Position numbers and translations under genes: made by a program. DNA of 6,659 nt from Nitrospira sp. Lineage in GTDB: Bacteria > Nitrospirota > Nitrospiria > Nitrospirales > Nitrospiraceae. The notes under the pieces were generated by a model. It searched no databases and was not told where the DNA came from. It saw nothing but the letters and a program-made list of their open reading frames with translations. The DNA lies in NCBI GenBank assembly GCA_005116795.1, contig SWDL01000067.1, positions 1 to 6,659 on the forward strand, written 5' to 3'. Below are positions 1 through 5,217 of this stretch, piece by piece (position 1 is the stretch's first letter; every line of letters starts with the position of its first letter).

Positions 1-498
1 TCGGTTGCCGACACCACGCCGGTATTCGAAAAGATCCTCGAAAGCTGCCAACGCCTATTCGCCACCGACGAGATCGGCTTATTGCTGGTCGGCGAGGACG
101 GCCTGTTGCATATGGGCGCCTTCGGCGGATTACGCGGGACGATGATCGAGACCTTCAAGAAAGCGTTGGAACTCCACCGGGCGGTGGGCGATGAGGAAGG
201 ATTGGCTGTGACCTACGGTCAGCTCGGCAAGACGTACCTGCTCGCGGGACAACCGCGGCAAGCCGAGCGCTGCCTCAACAATGCCTGCGAACACTTCATC
301 AAGCTGGGAAACGGCACCGGCGAAACGGGCGCCTTGCGCCTGTTGGCCGATCTCTATGAGCAGGAGGGCGACCTCCCCCCGGCGATCCGCTGTCTCGAAC
401 GGATCACCCAGCTCACCCTCGCCTATCGCCTCTCCCATTCTGAAGCGAATGCCGCCCGCCTCACGCGCCTCCGGCAGCAGGCCAGCGGCAGGATGTGA
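1..498 (+). CDS. GAF-fragment/TPR protein, C-terminal part
   Basis: The reading frame is open from the first base, so the true start lies outside the window; 165 residues and a TGA stop are visible. Residues about 1-52 (DTTPVFEKILESC, then LLLVGEDGLLHMGAF) resemble the beginning of a GAF sensor domain as found in signalling kinases and cyclases. The sequence then passes directly into two TPR-like helical repeats, at about residues 66-99 (YGQLGKTYLLAGQPRQAERC) and 106-139 (ALRLLADLYEQEGDLPPAIR). A GAF domain is normally about 150 residues, so only its front part is present and the sheet/helix core that should follow is missing. The TPRs suggest a protein-interaction role, probably as the tail of a larger signalling protein. 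The coding frame is convincing from its GC-rich third positions and repeat pattern. The function is not determinable from this fragment, and the fusion may be a deletion product. No hairpin terminator is visible after the stop. Confidence 0.8.
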   Translation, partial: SVADTTPVFEKILESCQRLFATDEIGLLLVGEDGLLHMGAFGGLRGTMIETFKKALELHRAVGDEEGLAVTYGQLGKTYLLAGQPRQAERCLNNACEHFIKLGNGTGETGALRLLADLYEQEGDLPPAIRCLERITQLTLAYRLSHSEANAARLTRLRQQASGRM

Positions 499-549
499 CG
501 TGCGCGATGCTTATTGCCCTTCCCGTTCCTACACCTCACCACCGCCCAC

Positions 550-774
550 TCACCACTGCACCCGCTGTAGGTGCGACCATGCTTCGTCCTCCTCCGGCCG
601 GTTCCAGTCCTCGGCAAGTGCCGCTTCACTGAGCAGCGCACTTTCGGGTACCCCGGCCACTGGACATTCCTCCAAGATCATAACCAGTGCTCGCCGGGCT
701 GCAGGAAGATGGACGGGCTCTAGCCGTCGCACATTACCGTGCTCATCAATCACCGCTTCGACCGTTCGGATCAT
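550..774 (-). CDS. Small antitoxin-like protein (orphan)
   Basis: This 74-residue protein starts at ATG 774 with a strong ribosome binding site (AAGGAGGGA, complement of 781-789) seven bases upstream. Residues 1-34 (MIRTVEAVIDEHGNVRRLEP, then LPAARRALVMILEE) look like the short beta-rich N-terminus of AbrB/AF2212-like antitoxins. Residues 48-69 (LLSEAALAEDWNRPEEDEAW) form the acidic, flexible tail typical of antitoxins that wrap a toxin partner. By family analogy it would bind a MazF- or PIN-type toxin and repress its own promoter. No toxin gene follows: the minus strand downstream of the TGA stop has no open frame of the expected kind before the neighbouring plus-strand gene ends at 498. It lies 61 bp downstream of the large helix-turn-helix gene on the same strand and has its own promoter-like sequence. 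Coding status is fairly sure; the antitoxin role is inferred from sequence style alone. Confidence 0.7.
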   Translation of the reverse strand: MIRTVEAVIDEHGNVRRLEPVHLPAARRALVMILEECPVAGVPESALLSEAALAEDWNRPEEDEAWSHLQRVQW

Positions 775-780
775 CGTTTA

Positions 781-801
781 TCCCTCCTTATTCCCAGTAT
801 A
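781..801 (-). promoter_or_regulatory. -10 box and Shine-Dalgarno of the antitoxin-like gene
   Basis: On the minus strand TATACT (complement of 796-801) is followed by AAGGAGGGA (complement of 781-789) and ATG at 774. No good -35 box is present at 17 bp (AGGCAG), so the promoter may be weak or activator-dependent. The Shine-Dalgarno is the strongest in the window. The leader would be only about 15 nt. Confidence 0.45.
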
Positions 802-820
802 CATAAAGCCGGCCACACCT

Positions 821-950
821 GCCTAACGATAGAGGTCAGCGACGGGAGCCAGCCGCCGGTGACGTTGAATTTGTCTCTGAGCGAATCGGCTGGCTCCCGT
901 TCGCTGCACCGTCTGGTTCGACCCTTCGATTATTCATAAGACTGTTGGGT
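821..950 (-). repeat. attC-like recombination site (long imperfect palindrome)
   Basis: On the minus strand an R''-like box ACCCAAC (complement of 944-950; consensus RYYYAAC) and an R'-like box GTTAGGC (complement of 821-827; consensus GTTRRRY) enclose a large imperfect palindrome. On the plus strand, 842-855 (ACGGGAGCCAGCCG) pairs perfectly with 887-900, 837-841 with 902-906, and 834-836 with 908-910. This leaves T901 and C907 unpaired. The result is a 22-bp stem whose two single-base bulges lie on the same arm, as with the extrahelical bases of integron attC sites. The total of 130 bp is within the long attC class. Against this, the R'' box lies about 33 nt from the stem while R' is only 6 nt away, which is asymmetric. 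There is no T-run, so an intrinsic terminator is a poor alternative. The site overlaps the last 37 or so codons of the helix-turn-helix gene. Confidence 0.55.
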
Positions 951-2227
951 CTGACTTGAACACGATTCGGATCTGCCTTCGGTGCGTACTCAATCCCACA
1001 TCGCATCAAATCGAGCTGAGTATAAACCTCAAGTCTTTGTGCTGGCGGCATCAAGGAATACTTATCTGCGATATCCGTGCTTGATGCGGCAACGACCTCA
1101 AAGAAGCGCTGGCATCTGTTCCGAAATATGGTCTCGCTTGTGCAGGCCAAGAAAACGAGCTCAGCAATTCCACCGACGAAGAAAAGAATCGTAGCCAAAG
1201 ACTGGTCCAAGAACGCCTTGTAGCCGGGGCCACGCAGATTCAACAGATGTTCAATTTCGAGGTAGTTTGCCCAAATTCGAAAGTCGTGAAGATAGTCGAA
1301 AAGGGTGTAATGTTTCATGGCGCTCCCATCGCGAGCATGGTGGCGGAATACGCTGAGTATCCAGCGATACGCTTCCGCAGGAGAGTGGTTGGGGGGCCTT
1401 GGATGCCGAGCGTAGTTAAAGCGGACCTGACGCGAACGCAACTGAGGGATAGCACGAACGTCCTGGCGCCTGTTAGGGCAGAATGCAACGTTTAAGGGGA
1501 AGTGCCAGAGCGTTCGTTCGAGCGGTCGAAGAGCACAACTCTTGAAATTCCTCAGCGTGGCACCATGCTCCTCAAGACGAAATACGGGTTGCTTCAAGCG
1601 AGTAATGGCACGAAGGAAGAAATAGATGGCGTAGTACGCTGTTGTGATGCGCCAAGACGGAAAAAGGAATCGAGTTGCTGTTGCCTCTTCGTTCGTGTTC
1701 ACATCTTGGAACGAAAGCCCAAGTGTTGATGAGCGAGGTGGAAAACTGAAGGCCAGTTCGTTGTACCATCCCCGCTGAAGGTCTTGCCAAACCTTATCAG
1801 CTACGGTCCCGTTCGTGGGGCGAAACTCCCTCCGTGTGTCCCCGAGGCTGATCTTGTTCTTGGAGATGTAATGCGCCAGGAGCACATCGAGCCGAAACCT
1901 CTTACGTTTCAGGTCCTCTGGATCGCTGTATGCGGCCTTCAGCACCCATGAGATCTCGTCCAGAATCGAATGCCACTTCGAGTATCTGCTGATCTCTGGA
2001 GGCACGTACGTTCGTGTTGGACGTGCGAGTCGCGCGTGAAGGCGAGCCAACAAGAAGGCCGAGTTCTCGGCGTAAGGAACGAAAAGTGTGCCTCCGCTCC
2101 GGACGACTTTCAAACGTCCCTTACGTATCCAGGTCCGAACTGCACTTTCTGAAACTTGGATATGATCAGCAACTTCACCCAGAGTCATGCCTGGGGAAGG
2201 TGATGTTGATGGGACTGCGGTCGCCAT
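836..2227 (-). CDS. Helix-turn-helix protein with unknown helical C-terminal domain
   Basis: This is a 463-residue protein. Residues 14-52 (MTLGEVADHIQVSESAVRTW, then a basic GRLKVVRSGG wing and FVPYAE) form an excisionase/MerR-like winged helix-turn-helix, so it probably binds DNA. The rest is unrecognised. It contains an aromatic helix at 197-208 (AYYAIYFFLRAI) followed by E220-H221-G222, an arrangement loosely like HEPN or YaaC-like proteins. A second helical block lies at 310-362 (DYLHDFRIWANYLEIEHLL, then a hydrophobic stretch 345-362). No HEPN R-x4-6-H nuclease motif is found. The C-terminal 37 or so residues (NSLMNNRRVEPDG to AAGSRR) are encoded by the attC-like palindrome and are probably not structured. 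ATG 2227 has no Shine-Dalgarno; ATG 2188 (residue 14) is an alternative start. The start lies 9 bp after a GTTAGAC core. GC is much lower than in the neighbours (59 of 120 bases over 1561-1680), which suggests transfer. The coding call is strong; the function is unknown. Confidence 0.85.
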   Translation of the reverse strand: MATAVPSTSPSPGMTLGEVADHIQVSESAVRTWIRKGRLKVVRSGGTLFVPYAENSAFLLARLHARLARPTRTYVPPEISRYSKWHSILDEISWVLKAAYSDPEDLKRKRFRLDVLLAHYISKNKISLGDTRREFRPTNGTVADKVWQDLQRGWYNELAFSFPPRSSTLGLSFQDVNTNEEATATRFLFPSWRITTAYYAIYFFLRAITRLKQPVFRLEEHGATLRNFKSCALRPLERTLWHFPLNVAFCPNRRQDVRAIPQLRSRQVRFNYARHPRPPNHSPAEAYRWILSVFRHHARDGSAMKHYTLFDYLHDFRIWANYLEIEHLLNLRGPGYKAFLDQSLATILFFVGGIAELVFLACTSETIFRNRCQRFFEVVAASSTDIADKYSLMPPAQRLEVYTQLDLMRCGIEYAPKADPNRVQVRPNSLMNNRRVEPDGAANGSQPIRSETNSTSPAAGSRR

Positions 2228-2236
2228 TACGCTTTG

Positions 2237-2301
2237 GTCTAACTAGTAAGTCTGCTGCGGCCTTTGCAGCATAGCGAAGCAACGTCAGCAATTCGTTGGT
2301 A
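2237..2301 (-). repeat. Possible second attC-like site or cassette boundary
   Basis: On the minus strand GTTAGAC (complement of 2237-2243) fits the R' consensus GTTRRRY and lies just ahead of the helix-turn-helix gene, as the 5' edge of a gene cassette would. About 60 bp upstream on that strand TACCAAC (complement of 2295-2301) matches RYYYAAC at only five of seven positions. Between them TGCTG/CAGCA and TTGC/GCAA arms can form a weak, internally looped stem. A separate TGCTGC/GCAGCA inverted repeat occupies 2249-2267. The R' box is convincing; the site as a whole is weak and could be decayed or coincidental. Confidence 0.3.
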
Positions 2302-2365
2302 GGCAAGTCTACTGCAAAGTCCACCGCTTATCCACCACGTCACCAGGTTCCACCCGCCGGGATAG

Positions 2366-2650
2366 ACTGCAAATTCAGCAACCTATCCGGCTATCAGCCC
2401 GCCGCATATCTCGGCCACGACCTTCCTGGTCACAATCAATCCGCGGGGCTGCTGACCCCGCCTCCACTGCCGGGTGGCGCCGGCCGCCGTTCCGCTCACG
2501 GCCACCGAACTGAAGGGCAAAGTGACGGAGATCGGTTTGGCCGAGCTGCGGGATCAGCTCGTGCAGGACGCGGCCTTTTATACCGTGCATCATCTGGCGG
2601 CGCTCCGCCGTCCGGCGACGACCACAACCGCCGCCATCGATTCGGCCCCG
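2366..2650 (+). pseudogene. Probable decayed coding remnant
   Basis: Between the cassette edge (about 2243) and the next gene (2751) there is no intact gene. One plus-strand frame reads like protein. From 2366 it gives ISATTFLVTINPRGC, then a TGA at 2453-2455. It then continues in the same frame from GTG 2474 with TELKGKVTEIGLAELRDQLV and DAAFYTVHHLAALRR. The third codon positions in the second part are GC-rich, as in real genes here. No ATG, GTG or TTG start exists between the upstream TAG (2363-2365) and the TGA. After about 2650 the frame loses protein character and would run 635 bases inside the next gene. I read it as an internal remnant of a broken gene; the family is not recognised. 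The end at 2650 is approximate. The rest of 2244-2750 shows nothing I can assign beyond the attC-like signal and the promoter described separately. Confidence 0.3.
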
Positions 2651-2734
2651 CGATCCGAGTCCGGCGACACAAGACCCTACGACTGCCGCAACTTGCTCAA
2701 GACTCCTTCTCCGTGGGCCGACTCCCGGCCCCAT

Positions 2735-2742
2735 GCTATAGT
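2735..2742 (+). promoter_or_regulatory. Extended -10 promoter, probably giving a leaderless transcript
   Basis: TGC followed by TATAGT (2737-2742) is a close match to an extended -10 element (TGnTATAAT). The -35 position (TGGCC-like) is poor, as is common with extended -10 promoters. Transcription would start about seven bases on, near 2749-2751, which coincides with the ATG at 2751. The bases between (GTGAGTTCCC) contain no Shine-Dalgarno. The gene is therefore probably translated from a leaderless or nearly leaderless mRNA. Confidence 0.5.
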
Positions 2743-2750
2743 GAGTTCCC

Positions 2751-3842
2751 ATGCCGCTGATCTGGTGTGCGATCTCCAGTCATGGATACGGGCATGCGGC
2801 CCAGGTCGTTCCGGTGCTCAATGCCCTCGCGCATCATGTGCCGGACCTCCACGCCGTCCTCCGTACCCAGGTGCCGGCGAGTTTCTTTTCACATCGCCTG
2901 CTCCTGCCATACACTCTCAGCCCGATGGCCCTGGACATCGGATGCGTCCAGGACGGTCCCTTGACGATCGATGTCGCCCGTACCTGGGCCGAGCACCTCC
3001 GGTTTCATCGCGGCTGGAATCAGAAGCTCGACACCGAAGCCAGGGCTTTGCGGGAGGCACAGCCCGCCCTCGTGCTCTCGGACATTTCTCCCCTGGCCAT
3101 CGCCGCCGCCAGACAAGCCGGCATCCGGGCCGCCGCCATCGGCTCGCTCACCTGGGATGTCATCCTGGAACCCTATTTGACGCAGGATCCAGCCGAGCGC
3201 ATGGCTCAGACGGAGGTGTTGGATCAGATCCGCGGCGCCTATGCTCAGACAGAATTGATGGTGCGATTGGCGCCGGGACTCCCCATGCCGGCCTGTCCCC
3301 TGGTCAAAGATGTGGGTCCGCTGGTCCAACCGGTCACCGCGAACCGCACCGGCCTGCGCCGGGCGGTCGGAGCGGCGGCGGATGAACGGGTGGCGGTGGT
3401 CGCATTCGGCGGCATTCCGCTCCGTGCGCTCCCCATCGAGCGTATGGAAGCCATGGCGGGATGGCAGTGTGTCGTCAGCGGTCCTGTGCCGGCCGGATGC
3501 CGGCGAATCCGCTCCGCCGAGTCTGTGCCCTTTCCATTTGGAGTGACCCTGGTCTCAGGCGATCTGATTCTCACCAAGCCCGGCTATAGCACGATCGTTG
3601 AGGCAGTGCGTCACCGGACGCCGGTCGTGTATGTGCGGCGGTATAACTTTGCGGATGAAGAAGGACTCGTTCGGTACCTGCACCGGCACGGACGAGGAGT
3701 CGAGTTAGAATCCGGCGCGTTTGCGAAGGGGAACTGGGAAGAGGCCTTCGACCGGGCCGTTCGTCTCGATCTTCCCCCCGAAGGCCCACCGGAGGCTCGC
3801 GGTGCGATCGACGCCGCCGCGCTGCTGGCGGAATACTTCTAG
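2751..3842 (+). CDS. GT-B glycosyltransferase-like protein (arabinokinase N-domain type)
   Basis: This 363-residue cytosolic protein has the two-domain GT-B pattern. Residues 8-18 (ISSHGYGHAAQ) form a glycine/histidine-rich loop after the first beta strand. Residues 107-137 (LVLSDISPLAIAAARQAGI, then IGSLTWDVI) close the first domain. Residues 214-221 (VAVVAFGG) start the second domain, and 270-285 (DLILTKPGYSTIVEA) form the Gly-rich donor-site motif seen in MurG/UGT-like enzymes, followed by the VPFVYVRR-like 291-297 (VVYVRRY) and E303-E304. The order of motifs matches the glycosyltransferase-like N-terminal part of plant L-arabinokinase. The GHMP-kinase half of that enzyme is absent, so it stands alone here. 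It presumably transfers or binds a nucleotide-sugar, but the substrate is not readable. The gene stands alone, with its own promoter and a hairpin after the stop, so no operon partner helps. The start is fixed by the promoter, since upstream residues in this frame are not protein-like. Confidence 0.85.
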   Translation: MPLIWCAISSHGYGHAAQVVPVLNALAHHVPDLHAVLRTQVPASFFSHRLLLPYTLSPMALDIGCVQDGPLTIDVARTWAEHLRFHRGWNQKLDTEARALREAQPALVLSDISPLAIAAARQAGIRAAAIGSLTWDVILEPYLTQDPAERMAQTEVLDQIRGAYAQTELMVRLAPGLPMPACPLVKDVGPLVQPVTANRTGLRRAVGAAADERVAVVAFGGIPLRALPIERMEAMAGWQCVVSGPVPAGCRRIRSAESVPFPFGVTLVSGDLILTKPGYSTIVEAVRHRTPVVYVRRYNFADEEGLVRYLHRHGRGVELESGAFAKGNWEEAFDRAVRLDLPPEGPPEARGAIDAAALLAEYF

Positions 3843-3846
3843 TCCC

Positions 3847-3876
3847 GCCGGGGCGGGTGCCTCACCCAACCCCGGC
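3847..3876. terminator. Strong hairpin between convergent genes
   Basis: GCCGGGG (3847-3853) pairs with CCCCGGC (3870-3876), and inside it GGGTG (3855-3859) pairs with CACCC (3863-3867) around a CCT loop. The extra bases are C3854 against A3868-A3869. This makes a 12-bp GC-rich stem four bases after the stop of the glycosyltransferase gene and 13 bases from the stop of the globin gene on the other strand. It is well placed as a bidirectional terminator. It lacks a T-run on either side, so it may act as a stabiliser or need a factor. Confidence 0.5.
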
Positions 3877-3888
3877 GCGCGGGCCTGC

Positions 3889-4356
3889 TTACATTCCTGT
3901 GACAATATCTTTCTTCATGGGTCCAAGTACGCTCAAGAGCTCGCCCTGCTCACGAGAGGGCACCTTGAACTTGCTCAATGTCGCCACCAGATCGCCCACG
4001 AGCGCATCGAATTGACTGCTGGTAATCGCCATGCCGGCGTGGGTGGCTTTCATGTCCCGTCCCGTATACTTACAGGGTCCGCCGGAGGCTTCGCAGACCT
4101 GATCGACCAGCATCTGCTTCAGGCGCGGGATGTTGGCGTTCGCAAACTTGCCGTTGATTCGGCTGTCGGCCGCCACCCGGGCGACAAAATCATCGACCAC
4201 GGCGGTGATGGCCTCTTTCTTTCCCAGCCGATCATAGAGGGAGGCCTGCAGGCCCTTCTGCATGGCGCCGCCGGATGATCCGGTCTCCGCGCAGCCGCTC
4301 ATCACCACCATGATCCCCATCATGACCCACCCTGAGATCTGACGCATCACGCTCAT
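3889..4356 (-). CDS. Lipoprotein-anchored group 1 truncated haemoglobin
   Basis: This 155-residue protein has a lipoprotein signal (basic start MSVMRQ, hydrophobic 9-20, lipobox MSGC with the lipidated Cys at 22). It should therefore sit on the periplasmic side of a membrane. Residues 40-152 are a 2-on-2 globin: LYDRLGKKEAITAVVDDFVA, then KFANANIPRLK, then GGPCKYTGRDMKATHAGM. H106 is the proximal haem ligand. The distal pocket is unusual: the residue in the TyrB10 position of trHbN proteins (FYxRV motif) is Val58, and the usual Gln in the E helix (LKxxQ) is replaced by Leu83. Cys88 and Cys95 bracket the E-F turn and could form a disulphide. Role by family: oxygen, NO or redox chemistry. The missing distal Tyr argues against classic NO dioxygenation. 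ATG 4356 has a Shine-Dalgarno (GGAGGGGG) about 5 bases upstream. It is transcribed divergently from the sigma factor operon. Confidence 0.88.
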   Translation of the reverse strand: MSVMRQISGWVMMGIMVVMSGCAETGSSGGAMQKGLQASLYDRLGKKEAITAVVDDFVARVAADSRINGKFANANIPRLKQMLVDQVCEASGGPCKYTGRDMKATHAGMAITSSQFDALVGDLVATLSKFKVPSREQGELLSVLGPMKKDIVTGM

Positions 4357-4532
4357 CGGTCCCCCTCCACGTTAAGCGATCCTCCCCATGAGGCCGCTGA
4401 CTCTCTCTGCTCTCCGAGACGCCTCCGACGCCGACAGGCTGTTTCTCGCCCTGCCGCCGATGTGTCCCCGGTTCCGTCCCCTCTACGAGGTCGGCAGGGA
4501 ATCGGATCTCTTGTCGCATTCCACCCATCTTT

Positions 4533-4562
4533 TTGCCGGGATGTCACGTAGAGTGGTATTAT
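4533..4562 (+). promoter_or_regulatory. Sigma70-type promoter of the sigma/anti-sigma operon
   Basis: TTGCCG (4533-4538) and TATTAT (4557-4562) are separated by 18 bp, with TGG directly before the -10 box (extended -10). The leader to ATG 4608 would be about 38-40 nt. The promoter looks housekeeping rather than ECF-type, so self-regulation by the sigma factor it drives is not evident. The remaining divergent spacer, 4357-4532, carries the globin gene's leader; no clear globin promoter or shared operator is seen. Confidence 0.5.
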
Positions 4563-4607
4563 GCAACCTTCAATTAAGATTCGGCAAGATTGTCTCCCGT
4601 CGGTGTC

Positions 4608-5213
4608 ATGGCGCAACCGGAAGCTTCACAGACCCCCTCTTCGGCATCGGTCCCGTCGTCCCTGCTGGCTGCCGCAGCCAAGGGCGACCAGCAGGCCTTC
4701 GCACAACTGTACGACGCCACGAGCTCTATCTTGTTTACCTTGGCCCTTCGGATGCTGGGAGATCGGGACGAGGCGGCGGATCTGCTCCAGGACGTCTACG
4801 CGGAGGTCTGGCGGAAGGGCGCCCGGTACGATCCGGCTCGGGGCACTCCGACGGCCTGGCTGATTACACTCACCCGCAGTCGCGGGATCGATCGCCTGCG
4901 GTCCCGCGCAGCGAAGGGAGGCCGCGCGTCCGTCTCGCTCGAGGACTCGCCCGCAGCCGAACAGGCCGCCGGGGACGGTCCGGGTCCCCTCGATCAGTAT
5001 GCGGAGCGTGAGCTGAGCACCGCGGTCACCAAAGCCTTGGGCGAGTTGCCCGACGCTCAGCAGCAGGCCCTGGAGCTGGCCTACTATGAAGGGTTGTCGC
5101 ACACGGAAATTGCCGATCGACTCAAACAGCCGCTCGGCACCATCAAGACTCGCATCAAACTCGGCATGGACAAGTTGAGAACGACGTTGCAGTCTCACTG
5201 GGAGCCCCGATAG
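4608..5213 (+). CDS. ECF RNA polymerase sigma factor (SigK-like)
   Basis: This 201-residue protein has the two domains of ECF sigma factors. Region 2 (about residues 19-100) contains LLAAAAKGDQQAFAQLYDAT, LRMLGDRDEAADLLQDVYAE for core polymerase binding, and WLITLTRSRGIDRLR for -10 recognition. Region 4 (about 135-195) contains ALGELPDAQQQALELAYYEG and the helix-turn-helix LSHTEIADRLKQPLGTIKTR for -35 recognition. There is no region 3 or C-terminal extension. The linker (about 104-134) is acidic and Ala/Pro-rich. ATG 4608 is chosen; in-frame TTG 4590 would add six residues, and the frame is closed by TAA at 4575. Neither start has a clear Shine-Dalgarno. The next gene, four bases on, encodes an RskA-type anti-sigma factor, which places this in the SigK/RskA-like class that directs a regulon on release of the anti-sigma. 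The regulon is not visible here. Confidence 0.93.
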   Translation: MAQPEASQTPSSASVPSSLLAAAAKGDQQAFAQLYDATSSILFTLALRMLGDRDEAADLLQDVYAEVWRKGARYDPARGTPTAWLITLTRSRGIDRLRSRAAKGGRASVSLEDSPAAEQAAGDGPGPLDQYAERELSTAVTKALGELPDAQQQALELAYYEGLSHTEIADRLKQPLGTIKTRIKLGMDKLRTTLQSHWEPR

Positions 5214-5217
5214 CCGG

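Noticed and set aside
423..549. A toxin partner downstream of the antitoxin-like gene on the minus strand
   Set aside because: The open minus-strand frame there (72 residues, rich in Arg and Cys) starts upstream inside the antitoxin gene and shows no MazF or PIN motifs. It mostly lies opposite the TPR gene.
842..900. The palindrome as an intrinsic terminator of the HTH gene
   Set aside because: The loop is 31 bases, there is no T-run after the stem on the minus strand, and the one-sided bulges fit a recombination site better.
2447..2500. TGA at 2453 as a selenocysteine codon (Cys just before it, protein-like sequence after)
   Set aside because: There is no start codon upstream in the frame, the downstream bases form no convincing selenocysteine insertion hairpin, and the frame does not end as a gene should. 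Pseudogene is simpler.
2474..3385. A 303-residue plus-strand frame starting at GTG 2474
   Set aside because: From 2751 onward it lies inside the glycosyltransferase gene in another frame and is Arg/Pro/Gly-rich shadow sequence. Only its first part looks protein-like.
4388..5011. A 207-residue plus-strand frame overlapping the sigma factor
   Set aside because: It overlaps the sigma factor in another frame, and the composition is that of a GC-rich shadow.
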